64,000 bases of DNA from CAXXXW01 sp963665555 (GCA_963665555.2 OY762308.1:2046001-2110000); one strand, 5' to 3'. Counted from the first letter of the stretch, positions 8,577 through 17,089 are shown. Numbers and translations are program-made. Notes: generated by a model from the sequence alone, not told the origin.

Positions 8577-10229
8577 ATGCGGCCGGAGCGGATCGGCGCC
8601 TTCCACCCGAACCGCCTCGCCTTCTCGCGCGTCCTCGTCCGCCGCATGGCGCGCGAGGGCTGGACGGTTTCGCGCGAGCGTTTCGACCTCGACGATTCCG
8701 GGACCGGGACCGCGATCTACCGCGCCGACATCCCGTCGGCGCTCCGGCCAGTCCGCTTCGCGGTCTTCGCCCGCCATCTCGACGCCGCCGACCGCACCGA
8801 CCGGGTGATCGCCGACAAGTGGGACGCCGCCTTCGCGCTCACCGAGGCCGAGCCGACCGACGGCGAGGTCGCGCGCCTGGCGGCGAACGTGCCGCGCCAG
8901 GAGGCCGGGCGCTGCTCCGCGCGCGAACCGGTGCTGAGCCGCGCCAACAAGAGCGTGCGCCTGTTCGAGCACACGGTCGCCGCGCTCGCCGCCGGCCGCC
9001 AGCCCGAACGCGCCCGCCTGCTGGAGGCCGGCTACCTGGTCCGCACCACCGCCGTGTACGGCAACGGCAAGTTCGGCCTCGCCGACCTCGCGCGGGTGGA
9101 GGCCGAAACGCCGTTCGGCGCGCCCTTCGAGGCGGAGATGTTCTGCGTCTGGCTGGCCCGCCAGTTCAGCCTCGACTGGGTCGAGCATATCGCGCGCCGC
9201 CGCGCCCCGGAGGCCTTCGCGCCGCTGGACCCGGCCCTCGGCCGCGCGCTTGGCGTCGGCAACGCCACCGGCCTCGGCATGGCGCCCTTCCTGGTCGGCC
9301 ATCCGGCGCCGATCGACCGCTGGGTCCGCGCCCGCGAGACGGCGCTGGCGCGCGTGCGCGCCCTCCCCCGCGCCGGCCCGGCCGAGCGCCGCCGTTTCCT
9401 CGAACTGCTCGACCGCGCGATCCGCCATGTGGACCAGTGGCCGACGACCGATCCGGCGCAACAGGGCCGCAACGCCGTCCTGCGCGCGGAACTGTCCGCG
9501 CTCCTCGCCGCCGGCGGCGCGCCGGCAGGGGTGCGGCCGTGGGACCGGCTGGTCCGCCGGGCGGCGGCGCGCCTGTCCGTGGAGACGCAAGAGGCGCTGA
9601 ACAGCCTCGCCATCGAGCTTTATCCCGCCCTGGTGGACGATCTCGCCGAAACCGCGTGCGAGGCCGAGGACACGGCGATCGACCCGGCCATGACCCTGGC
9701 CGAACTCAAGGCGGCGATCGCGGCGCGCTACGCCTGGGCGCTCGAATTCGACTTCGCGGCGGCCGAGGCCAACGCCCTGTTCTGGTACTACTCGGAGGAG
9801 AAGTCGGAGCCGCGGCTGGGCGCGCGCTTCGAGGAGCCGGGCGCCGACCGGGAAATGCCGGTCGCCGTCGCGCGCGACGTCTCCGCGCTCCACGCGGAAC
9901 TCGCCGGCCTCGGCCGGGCGGACCCGCGCGCCCCCGTCGCCGAATTCCTGCTGGCCCGGCCGGGCTGGCGCGAGACCGTGCGCCGCGTCCAGGCCCTCGC
10001 CGGGCGCGACTACGCGGAAATCCGCGGCAACCTAGTCGGCCGCTCCTGCCGGCCGATCGACCTGCTGCGCTGCAAGCTGGCCATTTTCGGCGCGACCAAG
10101 TTCGACCCCAAATCCGACCTGTGGACGCGCGTGGCGCTGTTCCAGGGCGCGCCGACGGCCGATGGGCTGCGCGCGCCCGGCGCCGACGACTGGGCCTTTC
10201 CGGCGCTGGCGGAGGGGATCGGGGCGTGA
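8577..10229 (+). CDS. Conserved-looking protein of unknown function, about 550 residues
   Basis: I do not recognise a family. The predicted product is soluble, rich in Arg, Ala and Leu, with no signal peptide or membrane helix. The N-terminal part begins MRPERIGAFHPNRLAFSRVL; a segment HTVAALAAGRQPERARLLEAGYLVRTTAVYGNGKFGLADL lies near residues 130-170, and the C-terminal part includes NLVGRSCRPIDLLRCKLAIFG. I chose ATG 8577 because the frame upstream only shadows the preceding hydroxylase gene. The GTGA overlap with the next gene (10226) shows translational coupling, so the two products probably act together. Coding use is consistent with the surrounding genome. Confidence 0.75.
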   Translation: MRPERIGAFHPNRLAFSRVLVRRMAREGWTVSRERFDLDDSGTGTAIYRADIPSALRPVRFAVFARHLDAADRTDRVIADKWDAAFALTEAEPTDGEVARLAANVPRQEAGRCSAREPVLSRANKSVRLFEHTVAALAAGRQPERARLLEAGYLVRTTAVYGNGKFGLADLARVEAETPFGAPFEAEMFCVWLARQFSLDWVEHIARRRAPEAFAPLDPALGRALGVGNATGLGMAPFLVGHPAPIDRWVRARETALARVRALPRAGPAERRRFLELLDRAIRHVDQWPTTDPAQQGRNAVLRAELSALLAAGGAPAGVRPWDRLVRRAAARLSVETQEALNSLAIELYPALVDDLAETACEAEDTAIDPAMTLAELKAAIAARYAWALEFDFAAAEANALFWYYSEEKSEPRLGARFEEPGADREMPVAVARDVSALHAELAGLGRADPRAPVAEFLLARPGWRETVRRVQALAGRDYAEIRGNLVGRSCRPIDLLRCKLAIFGATKFDPKSDLWTRVALFQGAPTADGLRAPGADDWAFPALAEGIGA

Positions 10230-11029
10230 CCGCCCGCGTCTCCCTCGCGGAAATCCTGCAAACGGGGCTGAAGGCGCTGCGGGCGGCCGGCGCGCCGCGC
10301 GGGCTGGACCTCGACGCCGCCGCCAACGCGGCCTGGCTGGAGGCGCGCGGCCTGGGCGGGTTGGCGCTGCTGGCCGGCGAACTGGCGGCGGGCGGCGGGC
10401 GCGCGGCCTGGGCCGCGCCGGCGCTGTCGGAGTCCGGCGGCGTCGCGCGGATCGAGGCGCCGGGCGCCTCCGGCCTGTTGCTGGCGCCGGCGGCGGTCGA
10501 TTTCGCCGCCACGGGCCGGCCCGCGACGGTTCCCTTCTGCCGCGCGCCGCTGTTCTTCGCGGCCGAGGCGGCGCGGCGTTCGGCGGTTGCTGGCGGCGGC
10601 GGCGCGGGCGGGGGCGGCGCGGCCGGGTTCCTCGTGACATGGACGGACGCCGCCGGCGCGCGCGGCGAGGCGCGCTGCGGGCGCGGCGAGGCGGCGCTGT
10701 CCGCCGCCCCCGGGGCCGTCGAAGGCCGGGGCGGCGCCGGCGGAGGCCAGGGCGGCGCCGGCGGAGGCCAGGGCGGCGCCGGCGGAGGCCAGGGCGGCGC
10801 CGGCGGAGCGGGCGCGGGAACGGCGGATGTCGCCGTCCGGCGCGCGCCGCCGCCCGCGCCCGAAGCGACGGCCCGGCTCGCGAACGCCGCCGCCCGCGCG
10901 ACGCGCGAGGGCGTCGCCGTCGATCCCGCCGCCTGGGAGGCCGTCGCGGCCGCCGCCGCCCGCCTCCTGGTCCCCGCCACCCCCCGCTCCCGCGGCGGCG
11001 CCGGCGCCGAGGTCGACGACAGCGCGTAG
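10226..11029 (+). CDS. Uncharacterised protein, DUF3726-like, with glycine-rich repeat insert
   Basis: A 267-residue protein starting with GTG inside the stop of the preceding gene. The N-terminal part (VSLAEILQTGLKALRAAGAP, then a LEARGLGGLALLA segment) resembles what I remember of the DUF3726 family, but this is recollection, not a search. Around residues 168-195 it carries four tandem copies of a seven-residue unit GGAGGGQ, encoded by near-perfect 21-bp DNA repeats. That insert is low-complexity and probably a flexible linker. The function is unknown; coupling with the upstream 550-residue protein suggests a shared task. Confidence 0.6.
   Translation: MTARVSLAEILQTGLKALRAAGAPRGLDLDAAANAAWLEARGLGGLALLAGELAAGGGRAAWAAPALSESGGVARIEAPGASGLLLAPAAVDFAATGRPATVPFCRAPLFFAAEAARRSAVAGGGGAGGGGAAGFLVTWTDAAGARGEARCGRGEAALSAAPGAVEGRGGAGGGQGGAGGGQGGAGGGQGGAGGAGAGTADVAVRRAPPPAPEATARLANAAARATREGVAVDPAAWEAVAAAAARLLVPATPRSRGGAGAEVDDSA
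10730..10813 (+). repeat. 21-bp tandem repeat, four units, in coding sequence
   Basis: Units at 10730-10750, 10751-10771, 10772-10792 and a diverging fourth at 10793-10813 share the sequence GGCGGCGCCGGCGGAGGCCA plus one G. The first three are identical. Length is a multiple of three, so changes in copy number keep the frame. Likely produced by replication slippage. Confidence 0.9.
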
Positions 11030-11050
11030 TCCCGGCCTCCGAGCCGGGAC
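11029..11050. repeat. REP-like GC hairpin, copy 1, at the end of the 550/267-residue gene pair
   Basis: GTCCCGGC - CTCCGA - GCCGGGAC, eight-base-pair arms with a six-base loop, begins at the last base of the upstream stop codon. It could end transcription, but there is no T-tract. A reverse-complement copy lies at 11140-11159 and a related one at 49108-49125. Confidence 0.55.
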
Positions 11051-11139
11051 CTAGGAGGGGCAAGGGCGCGGGCGCCGGGCGATGTAAGGCGGCGCTGGCG
11101 GCGAGGACTCTTCGGAAGCGCCGGAGAAGCGACTCTGGA

Positions 11140-11159
11140 CCCCGGCTCGGAGGCCGGGG
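11140..11159. repeat. REP-like GC hairpin, copy 2, inverted relative to copy 1
   Basis: CCCCGGC - TCGGAG - GCCGGGG. Its loop is the reverse complement of the copy 1 loop, so the two copies bracket about 90 bases in opposite orientation, the layout of a REPIN-like element. No gene is visible between them. The rest of 11160-11322 holds a lower-GC segment with an imperfect inverted repeat TCGAA-GAATT-TTCGA at 11268-11282. Confidence 0.5.
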
Positions 11160-11322
11160 CGCGGCCGGGGCGACGACTTCGAGATAGCGGCGCTCGCGCG
11201 AATTTTTCCCGCCACCATCCGCCGAACCGCGTTGCGTTCGCAGATCCACGGGCCTAAGTTAGCTTTATCGAAGAATTTTCGAAGCATGGCCCGATACGAA
11301 ACTACACTAAAAGGAGCCAAAA

Positions 11323-12348
11323 ATGGCATCCGGCGCTTCCCAGCCGATCGCGCCGCGCGACGGCCGGTCGCTCAGACTGTTCCTTGTCGACGGTTCCCCG
11401 GCCGGTTTGATTACCGCCGAACTTGGCAACTGGACGGGCAAAGCCGTCGCCGCCCCACGTCTCGCGCTGGACGAGCTGCGCAAAAGAAAAGAAGCCAACG
11501 GTCCCGGCGTCTATCTCCTGATGGGCGCGGAGCCGGACGAGGCCGAGGCGGGCCTGGAGTCGGACGAGTCCGAGGCCGGCGCGGAGCCGAAAGAGGCGAC
11601 GCCGATAACCCGCGTTTATGTCGGCGCAAGCGACGATGTGAGCAGGCGGCTCTCCGAACACGACAGGGACCCCTCCAAGGCTTTCTTCGATCGTATCTGC
11701 GTGATCGGCTCGAAGGATGAGAACCTGACGAAAACCCATGTGACCTATCTCGAAGCACGTATCATTGGTCTCGTCCGCTCTGCGGCGCAGGTGAAACTGG
11801 TCAACAAAACCAACCCGGGCGATACGGTGCGCCTGCCGGAACCGGACGAAGCCGACATGGAGCGCTTTTTGTCGGAAGTCGGAATACTCCTGCCGATAGT
11901 CGGGTTCGATATCCTGCCGAGCACGAGCGGCTCGTCGAGTACGAAAGAGAGCACCTCGGCATATGCGCCCGAGGGCGAAGCGACCGATCGCACGACCGCG
12001 CCGGTCTTTGTGTTCGAAATGGCGGGCGCACGAGCCACCGCCAGGATCGAGAGAAACAAGTTTGTGGTGCGGGCCGAATCGCAAGCTTTGGTGCGCGAGA
12101 CGCCGACGATCACGAATGCGACGAAGGAACATCGCAAGAATCTTGTCGAAAACGACGCCCTCGAAGCGAGAGATCGAAACACTTATCGATTCACGAGAGA
12201 CATCGAATTCCGTACACCCTCCGCCGCCGCGTCCGTCGTCTATGGCGGCAACATTAGCGGGCCGATCAATTGGAGACTCCAAGACGACGGCCGTACCTAC
12301 AAGGAATGGCGGCAGCGGGCCGGTTCGGCGCGGGAGGACGAGGAGTAG
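11323..12348 (+). CDS. GIY-YIG nuclease-domain protein with C-terminal DUF4357-like region
   Basis: A 341-residue protein. The GIY part is GVYLL at residues 62-66 and the YIG part RVYVG at 97-101, followed by SRRLSEHD (catalytic arginine about 108, His 113) and YLEARIIG with the metal-binding glutamate at 144. Between GIY and YIG is an unusual acidic insert (residues 69-94, many E, D and A). The C-terminus has F-x-TPSAAASVVYGGNISGP and NWR-x-DDGRTYKEW, the pattern of the DUF4357 domain often joined to GIY-YIG modules. Family members act as DNA endonucleases, often in restriction or mobile contexts. GC content is clearly lower than in neighbours. The ATG follows AAAAGGAGCC, a good ribosome-binding site. 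Actual DNA target unknown. Confidence 0.75.
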   Translation: MASGASQPIAPRDGRSLRLFLVDGSPAGLITAELGNWTGKAVAAPRLALDELRKRKEANGPGVYLLMGAEPDEAEAGLESDESEAGAEPKEATPITRVYVGASDDVSRRLSEHDRDPSKAFFDRICVIGSKDENLTKTHVTYLEARIIGLVRSAAQVKLVNKTNPGDTVRLPEPDEADMERFLSEVGILLPIVGFDILPSTSGSSSTKESTSAYAPEGEATDRTTAPVFVFEMAGARATARIERNKFVVRAESQALVRETPTITNATKEHRKNLVENDALEARDRNTYRFTRDIEFRTPSAAASVVYGGNISGPINWRLQDDGRTYKEWRQRAGSAREDEE

Positions 12349-12474
12349 CAAGTCCTCCCAAGGCGGCCCCCGCCCCCGCTGGAACGGTTTGCGTTCGGGG
12401 GCCTGCCGGCATAGGCTCGGCGCGGGAACCGGCGCGGCGGGCGCCGGGCGGCGCGACGGCGGAGGAGCGGCGGG

Positions 12475-14205
12475 ATGGCGGTTCGGGAAATCGACTACGG
12501 CGCGGCGGCGCGGACGGCGCCGGTGTACCAGGCGCTGGCCGAGGACATCAAGGCGATGGGCGTCGATACGGTCTTCGGCCTGATGAGCGACGACACGGCC
12601 GCCTTCGCGGTGACGCTGGACTCGATGGGGATCGGCCTGATCGGGGCGCGGCACGAGAACGTGGCCATCGGCATGGCCGACGGCTACGCCGCCGCGACCG
12701 GGCGGCTCGGCGTGGTCTGCGTCGGCCGCGGGCCGGCGCTCGCCAACGGGCTGCAGGCCGCCTCCTTCGCCACGCGGACCGGCAACCCGGTGCTCATTAT
12801 CTACGGCGAGGCGGCGCTGCCCTCGGGGCCGTCGAACGGGCTGGGGCCGGACTACAAGGGGCTGGACGGCGCCGGCGTGCTGAAGGCCGCCGGCGTGCGC
12901 GTCTTCGCGCCGACCGGCCCGGAAACGGCGCGGCGGACGCTGGCGGACGCGGCGGCGGCGGCGCGCACCGGACAGGCCGTCGCCCTGCTCCTGCCGGTGG
13001 ATGTGCAGCAGGCCGAGATCGAGATCGCGGCGGACGATCCGGGGCCGGAGCCGGTCGATGCCCGGCCCGTCGCGCCCCGGCCGGCGCGGCCGGCCCGCGC
13101 CCACGCGGTCGCGGCGGCGGCGGCCCTGCTCGACGGCGCGCGCCGCCCGCTGATCCTCGCCGGCCACGGCGCCTGGAAGGCCGGCGCGCGCGACGCGCTG
13201 GTCGCGCTGGCGGAGCGGACCGGCGCGCTGCTCGCCACCACGGCGAAGGGCAAGGACCTGTTCCGCGGCCACCGGCTGGACCTCGGCGTCATCGGCTCGT
13301 TCTCCCATTCCGCCGCGCGGCGCATGGCGGGCGAGGCGGATTGCGTGCTCGCCGTCGGGGCCGGACTGAACATCCTCACCATGAGCTTCGGCGAGTCGCT
13401 GCCCGACGCGCCGCTGATCCAGGTGGACGCCTCGCGCGCCGCCATCGGGCGCTGGACCACCGCCGACGTGGCGGTGGTGGGCGACGCGCGGCTCGCGGCC
13501 GGGCAACTCGTCGCGGCAACGGCGGAGAAGCCGGCGGCCGACAAGCCCTGGCACGGCGCGGAGACGGCGGCCTATCTCGACGGCTTCTCGATCGCCGGGG
13601 ACTTCCAGCCCGCCGACACCGCGCGCACGATCGACCCGCGCGGGCTGGCCGTCGCGCTCGACCGGATGCTGCCGGCCCGGCGCAACATGGTGTACGACGC
13701 CGGCAACTTCCTCGGCGTGGTGCCGTATTTCTCCGTGCCCGATCCGGGGCATTTCAAGATGACCAACGATTTCGCCTCGATCGGCCTCGGCTTCGGCGCG
13801 GCGCTCGGCGTCGCGCGCGCGCGCCCGGACATCCCGACCGTGTTCGTGGTGGGCGACGGCGGCTTCCTGATGACGATGGGCGAACTCGAAACCGTGGTGC
13901 GGGAGGACCTGCCGCTGGTCGTCGTGCTGATGAACGACTGCGCCTACGGCGCGGAACTGCACCATCTCAGGCTGCGCCAGCTTCCGGTGGCGAAGTCGGT
14001 GTTCCCGGACGTGGACTTCGCGCCGGTGGCCGAAGCCTTCGGCTACGACGCCCACACGATCCGCGCCCACGCCGACCTGGAGGCGCTGTCCGGCCTGCTG
14101 GCCGCGCCGGAGGGGCCGGTTTTCCTCGACTGCAAGATCAACGCCGACGTCGCCGCGCCCTTCATGAGCGAGGTCGCCGCCTTCGAGGCGAAGGCGCATG
14201 GCTGA
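12475..14205 (+). CDS. Thiamine-pyrophosphate-dependent enzyme, acetolactate synthase-like
   Basis: A 576-residue three-domain TPP enzyme. The N-terminal pyrimidine-binding domain has the catalytic glutamate at E61 in ARHENVAIGMADGYA; the C-terminal domain has the GDG-x(about 26)-N cofactor motif in VVGDGGFLMTMGELE ... VVLMNDCAYG. The family includes acetolactate synthase, oxalyl-CoA decarboxylase, sulfopyruvate decarboxylase and glyoxylate carboligase. It starts GTGYQAL-like with PVYQALAEDIKAMGVDTVFG, as catabolic members do. Its stop overlaps the start of a CitE-like lyase gene by 8 bases and a class II aldolase follows, so it is more likely catabolic (2-oxo acid cleavage or carboligation) than part of branched-chain biosynthesis. 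Precise substrate not assignable. Confidence 0.85.
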   Translation: MAVREIDYGAAARTAPVYQALAEDIKAMGVDTVFGLMSDDTAAFAVTLDSMGIGLIGARHENVAIGMADGYAAATGRLGVVCVGRGPALANGLQAASFATRTGNPVLIIYGEAALPSGPSNGLGPDYKGLDGAGVLKAAGVRVFAPTGPETARRTLADAAAAARTGQAVALLLPVDVQQAEIEIAADDPGPEPVDARPVAPRPARPARAHAVAAAAALLDGARRPLILAGHGAWKAGARDALVALAERTGALLATTAKGKDLFRGHRLDLGVIGSFSHSAARRMAGEADCVLAVGAGLNILTMSFGESLPDAPLIQVDASRAAIGRWTTADVAVVGDARLAAGQLVAATAEKPAADKPWHGAETAAYLDGFSIAGDFQPADTARTIDPRGLAVALDRMLPARRNMVYDAGNFLGVVPYFSVPDPGHFKMTNDFASIGLGFGAALGVARARPDIPTVFVVGDGGFLMTMGELETVVREDLPLVVVLMNDCAYGAELHHLRLRQLPVAKSVFPDVDFAPVAEAFGYDAHTIRAHADLEALSGLLAAPEGPVFLDCKINADVAAPFMSEVAAFEAKAHG

Positions 14206-15100
14206 GGCGGGGCCGCGCGGCGGCGCGGGCGCGGGCGCGGTCGTCGGGGAGCGGGCCGCCCGGCCGCGCCGCAGCTTCATCTTCGCGCCCGGCCTCCGGC
14301 CGGACATGTACCCCAAGGCGCTGGCTTCCGGGGCCGACATCGTGTGCGTCGAACTGGAGGACGGCATCGCGCCGAAGGACAAGGACGAGGCGCGCCGCAA
14401 CGCCATGGCCCTGTTCGCCCGCCCCCAGGCCGAGGACGGGGTCGAGCGCGTGGTCCGGATCAACTGCCTGCGCGAGGCGTTCGGCCTCGCCGACGTGCGC
14501 GCGGTGCTGGAGACGGACACGCCGCCGCCGGCGCTGATGCTGCCGAAGGTGCGGACGCCCGACGAGGTCGCCTGGCTCGACGACCTGCTGGGCGAGCGCG
14601 GCCATCCCACGCGCCTGCACGTCATCATCGAGACCAATGCCGGGCTGGAGGCGGCGCACGAGATCGCGCGGGCGAGCGCGCGGATCGACGCGCTGTTCTT
14701 CGGCGGCGTGGACATGGCGGCGGAGTTGCGCTGCGACAACGCCTGGGAGCCGCTGCTTTACGCGCGCTCGCGGGTTGTGCACGCGGCGGCCGGCGCCGGG
14801 CTGGACGCGATCGACGTGCCCTTCCTCGACCTCGAGGACCCGGACGGGATGCGCCGCGAGGCGGAACTGGCGCGCGGCCTCGGCTTCGGCGGCAAGGGCG
14901 CGATCCACCCCCGGCAGATCCCGGTCCTGAACGGCGTCTTCTCCCCGGACGAGGCGGCGGTCGCCCGGGCGCGGCGCATCGTCGCCGCCTTCGAGGCGGC
15001 CGACACCGGCCTGGTGGTGATCGACGGCAAGCTGATCGAAAAGCCGGTCCTGCGCGAGATGCGCCGCGTCCTGTCGGTCGCCGCCCGCCTCGACGCTTGA
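14198..15100 (+). CDS. HpcH/HpaI aldolase / citrate lyase beta-like (CitE) protein
   Basis: A 300-residue TIM-barrel lyase. RRSFIFAPGLRPDMYPKAL followed by GADIVCVELEDGIAPKDKDEAR is the CitE/HpcH N-terminal pattern (substrate arginine and metal-binding acidic residues), and FFGGVDMAAELRCD and GFGGKGAIHPRQIPVLN complete it. Stand-alone CitE homologues cleave malyl-CoA, citramalyl-CoA or related thioesters, releasing acetyl-CoA or a 2-oxo acid. The start lies within the TPP enzyme gene, so the two are translationally coupled. An acyl-CoA lyase next to a 2-oxo acid TPP enzyme would fit a short catabolic route producing glyoxylate or pyruvate. Confidence 0.85.
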   Translation: MAEAGPRGGAGAGAVVGERAARPRRSFIFAPGLRPDMYPKALASGADIVCVELEDGIAPKDKDEARRNAMALFARPQAEDGVERVVRINCLREAFGLADVRAVLETDTPPPALMLPKVRTPDEVAWLDDLLGERGHPTRLHVIIETNAGLEAAHEIARASARIDALFFGGVDMAAELRCDNAWEPLLYARSRVVHAAAGAGLDAIDVPFLDLEDPDGMRREAELARGLGFGGKGAIHPRQIPVLNGVFSPDEAAVARARRIVAAFEAADTGLVVIDGKLIEKPVLREMRRVLSVAARLDA

Positions 15101-15157
15101 CGGCGGCCGGCCGGGGGCGCCGCCCGCCCGCGCCACACCGCTTCGGAGGAGCAAGAC

Positions 15158-15970
15158 ATGGTCGATCTCGGAAACCGCGCATCCGTCTACCAGCCGACGC
15201 AGGAGGGGCTGAAATTCCCCCGGGAAATCCGGACGAACGACCCGGCCGAACTGCGCGAGCACCGCAAGAAACATCTGGTCGCCGCCTGCCGCGCCTTCGC
15301 CCAGTGGGGGCTGGACTACGGTTTCGCGGGGCATCTCACGATCCGCGACCCCGAACGGCCCGAACTGTACTGGACCAACCCGATGGCGGTGCATTTCGCG
15401 CAGGTCAGGATGTCGAACCTGATCCTGGTGGACCGTGACGGCCATGTGGTCGAGGGCGAATACGCCGTCAACCAGGCCGGTTTCGTGGTCCATTCGGCCG
15501 TGCACGCCGCGCATCCCGACATTCTGGCGATGTGCCACGCGCACACCGTTTACGGCTCGGCCTGGGCGGCGCTGGGGCGGCCGATCGAGCCGGTGACGCA
15601 GGACGCCTGCGCCTTCTTCGAGGACCACGCCGTGATCGGCGAGGAGTCGGGCCAGGTCACGGTCGAGCGCGGGGCGGGCCGCAACGTCGCGCCGGCCTTC
15701 GCCGGCGTGAAGGCGGCGATCCACCGCAACCACGGGCTTTTCACGGTGAGCCGGCACAGCATCGATTCGGCGGCGTTCTGGTTCATGGCTTTGGAGCGCT
15801 GCTGCCAGCAGCAACTGGCGATCGCCGCGTCGGGCCACGAGCCGGTGCGCATCCCGGCCGACCGCGCGCGCTACAGCCGCGAGCATGTGGGCAGCGAGTA
15901 TGTGGGCTGGCTCTGCTTCCAGGCGGTCTACGACGACCTGGCGCAGACGAGCCCCGACATGTTCCACTGA
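15158..15970 (+). CDS. Class II aldolase/adducin family protein
   Basis: A 270-residue protein of the aldolase II family. Zinc-binding histidines are visible in MCHAHTVYGSAWAALG and IHRNHGLFTV, and an F-x-DHAVIGEESGQV segment lies between. Members cleave sugar phosphates (fuculose- or ribulose-phosphate type), decarboxylate, or are adducin-like without known activity. It is preceded by CGGAGGAGCAAG, a strong ribosome-binding site, 57 bases after the CitE-like gene on the same strand, so it probably belongs to the same transcript as the TPP enzyme. Substrate unknown. Confidence 0.85.
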   Translation: MVDLGNRASVYQPTQEGLKFPREIRTNDPAELREHRKKHLVAACRAFAQWGLDYGFAGHLTIRDPERPELYWTNPMAVHFAQVRMSNLILVDRDGHVVEGEYAVNQAGFVVHSAVHAAHPDILAMCHAHTVYGSAWAALGRPIEPVTQDACAFFEDHAVIGEESGQVTVERGAGRNVAPAFAGVKAAIHRNHGLFTVSRHSIDSAAFWFMALERCCQQQLAIAASGHEPVRIPADRARYSREHVGSEYVGWLCFQAVYDDLAQTSPDMFH

Positions 15971-16027
15971 GCCGCGCCGGCGGGCGGGGGCGATGGGGGC
16001 GGGCGCGGTTCGCCGGTGGGAGCTTCG

Positions 16028-16405
16028 ATGACGCGCGCGGTTTCGAGCGGCGGGGATGAGGGCGCGGGCGGCATGGGCGCGGCCCGGTTCCGGGTCTGGA
16101 CGCTCGCCGGCGTGTCGGTCTTCCTGGCGCTGGCGGCGGCATGGGCGTTCCGCTCCGGCGCGTCGGGGATCGGCTGGGTTTGCGTCGCCTGGATCGCCCT
16201 TCTCGCGCTTGCCTTCGCCTGGGGCCGCCGCCGCCCCGCGCCGCCGCGCCCCCGCTTCGACGCCGCCCTGCTCGCGGGCCTGACGCTGGCCGCGGCCGCG
16301 GCGGCGGGGTTCGGCGCGCCGGAGATCGCCCTCATCCTCGCCGGTTCGCTTGTTGGCGTCGCGCTCTGGATTCTGGCCGGCCCGGTTCGGCGCGCGCGGC
16401 GGTAG
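16028..16405 (+). CDS. Small membrane protein of unknown function
   Basis: A predicted product of 125 residues with about four hydrophobic stretches (VWTLAGVSVFLALAAAWAF, then IGWVCVAWIALLALAFAWG, ALLAGLTLAAAAAAGFG and IALILAGSLVGVALWILAG), ending in a basic tail. No family recognised. ATG 16028 is used; a GTG at 16016 would add four residues. It follows the class II aldolase gene by 57 bases on the same strand and may be co-transcribed. Composition bias of GC-rich DNA can make false hydrophobic frames, so this is a tentative gene. Confidence 0.5.
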   Translation: MTRAVSSGGDEGAGGMGAARFRVWTLAGVSVFLALAAAWAFRSGASGIGWVCVAWIALLALAFAWGRRRPAPPRPRFDAALLAGLTLAAAAAAGFGAPEIALILAGSLVGVALWILAGPVRRARR

Positions 16406-16450
16406 CGGGCGCGCGGGCGTCCAGATTCGGCGCAGCCACACAGAATGGTC

Positions 16451-16473
16451 TTGACATGCGGTTCATCAGTGTC
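16451..16473 (+). promoter_or_regulatory. Possible promoter of the HEPN gene
   Basis: A perfect -35 hexamer TTGACA at 16451-16456, with only a weak -10 (CATGCT) 16 bases further. It lies in the AT-richer segment that includes the HEPN gene starting at 16550. Confidence 0.3.
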
Positions 16474-16549
16474 ATGCTCGGCCTCGTCGGGAGATCGATA
16501 GGCCACGTTGAAGGATGAAACGTCAAATCTCTGAGCAAGGAGGCCCGAA

Positions 16550-17089
16550 ATGCTAAACCTTCGGCATGTTGACGAACTGATTTCCGCCAGAAAAGAGCTG
16601 CACGGAGGTGAGGTCGGCGCACCAAAGCTCAAAGATGGCGATAGGGAAGGGGTGGCGCTGAATCGTGCGTGTGTTGTTCTTCTTTCGGCAACGCTCCAAG
16701 CATATGTTTCCGATGTTTTTCTTTCTTGCTCAAATAAAGCGTTCAAGCACACTTTGCAAGGAGACAAACTCGAAATTTACAAAAAAGCATGGGAAAGGTG
16801 GGGTAACCCGAATCCCCACAATATTACTAGGCTATTTCAGAGGTTGGGCGTTAGTGACATATTTTACGGGTTGTCTTGGCAGGGGCAATCGACCAAAGTT
16901 TTGAAAAATAATTTGGAGCAGTTGAATCAGGTGCGAAATAGTATCGCCCATGGCAACTCCATAATAATCGTTAACAAAGGCGATGAAAAAAAAGAGCACG
17001 GTTTGCGACTATATGATGTGGAACGCTGGCGTAACGTGTGCGAAAATTTTGGAAAACATTTTAACCCACATGCACTAAATAAATTTTAG
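16550..17089 (+). CDS. HEPN-domain protein (RiboL-PSP/MAE_28990-like), putative RNase or toxin
   Basis: A 179-residue all-alpha protein. The motif QVRNSIAHG carries R129-x4-H134, the R-x(4-6)-H signature of HEPN RNases. The first half (LNRACVVLLSATLQAYVSDVF) matches the helix region of MAE_28990/RiboL-PSP-type HEPN proteins, which act in toxin-antitoxin, abortive-infection and other RNA-targeting defence systems. The gene is strikingly AT-rich for this genome (many AAA, TTT and ATA codons), a clear sign of horizontal transfer. It lies just beyond the 3' end of the minus-strand tRNA-fMet gene. No MNT-type antitoxin gene is seen beside it. Nuclease activity is an inference from the motif. Confidence 0.7.
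   Translation: MLNLRHVDELISARKELHGGEVGAPKLKDGDREGVALNRACVVLLSATLQAYVSDVFLSCSNKAFKHTLQGDKLEIYKKAWERWGNPNPHNITRLFQRLGVSDIFYGLSWQGQSTKVLKNNLEQLNQVRNSIAHGNSIIIVNKGDEKKEHGLRLYDVERWRNVCENFGKHFNPHALNKF

Noticed and set aside
10032..11249. A 405-codon minus-strand frame
   Set aside because: Composition is Pro/Arg low complexity and antisense to the coupled gene pair; no motif.
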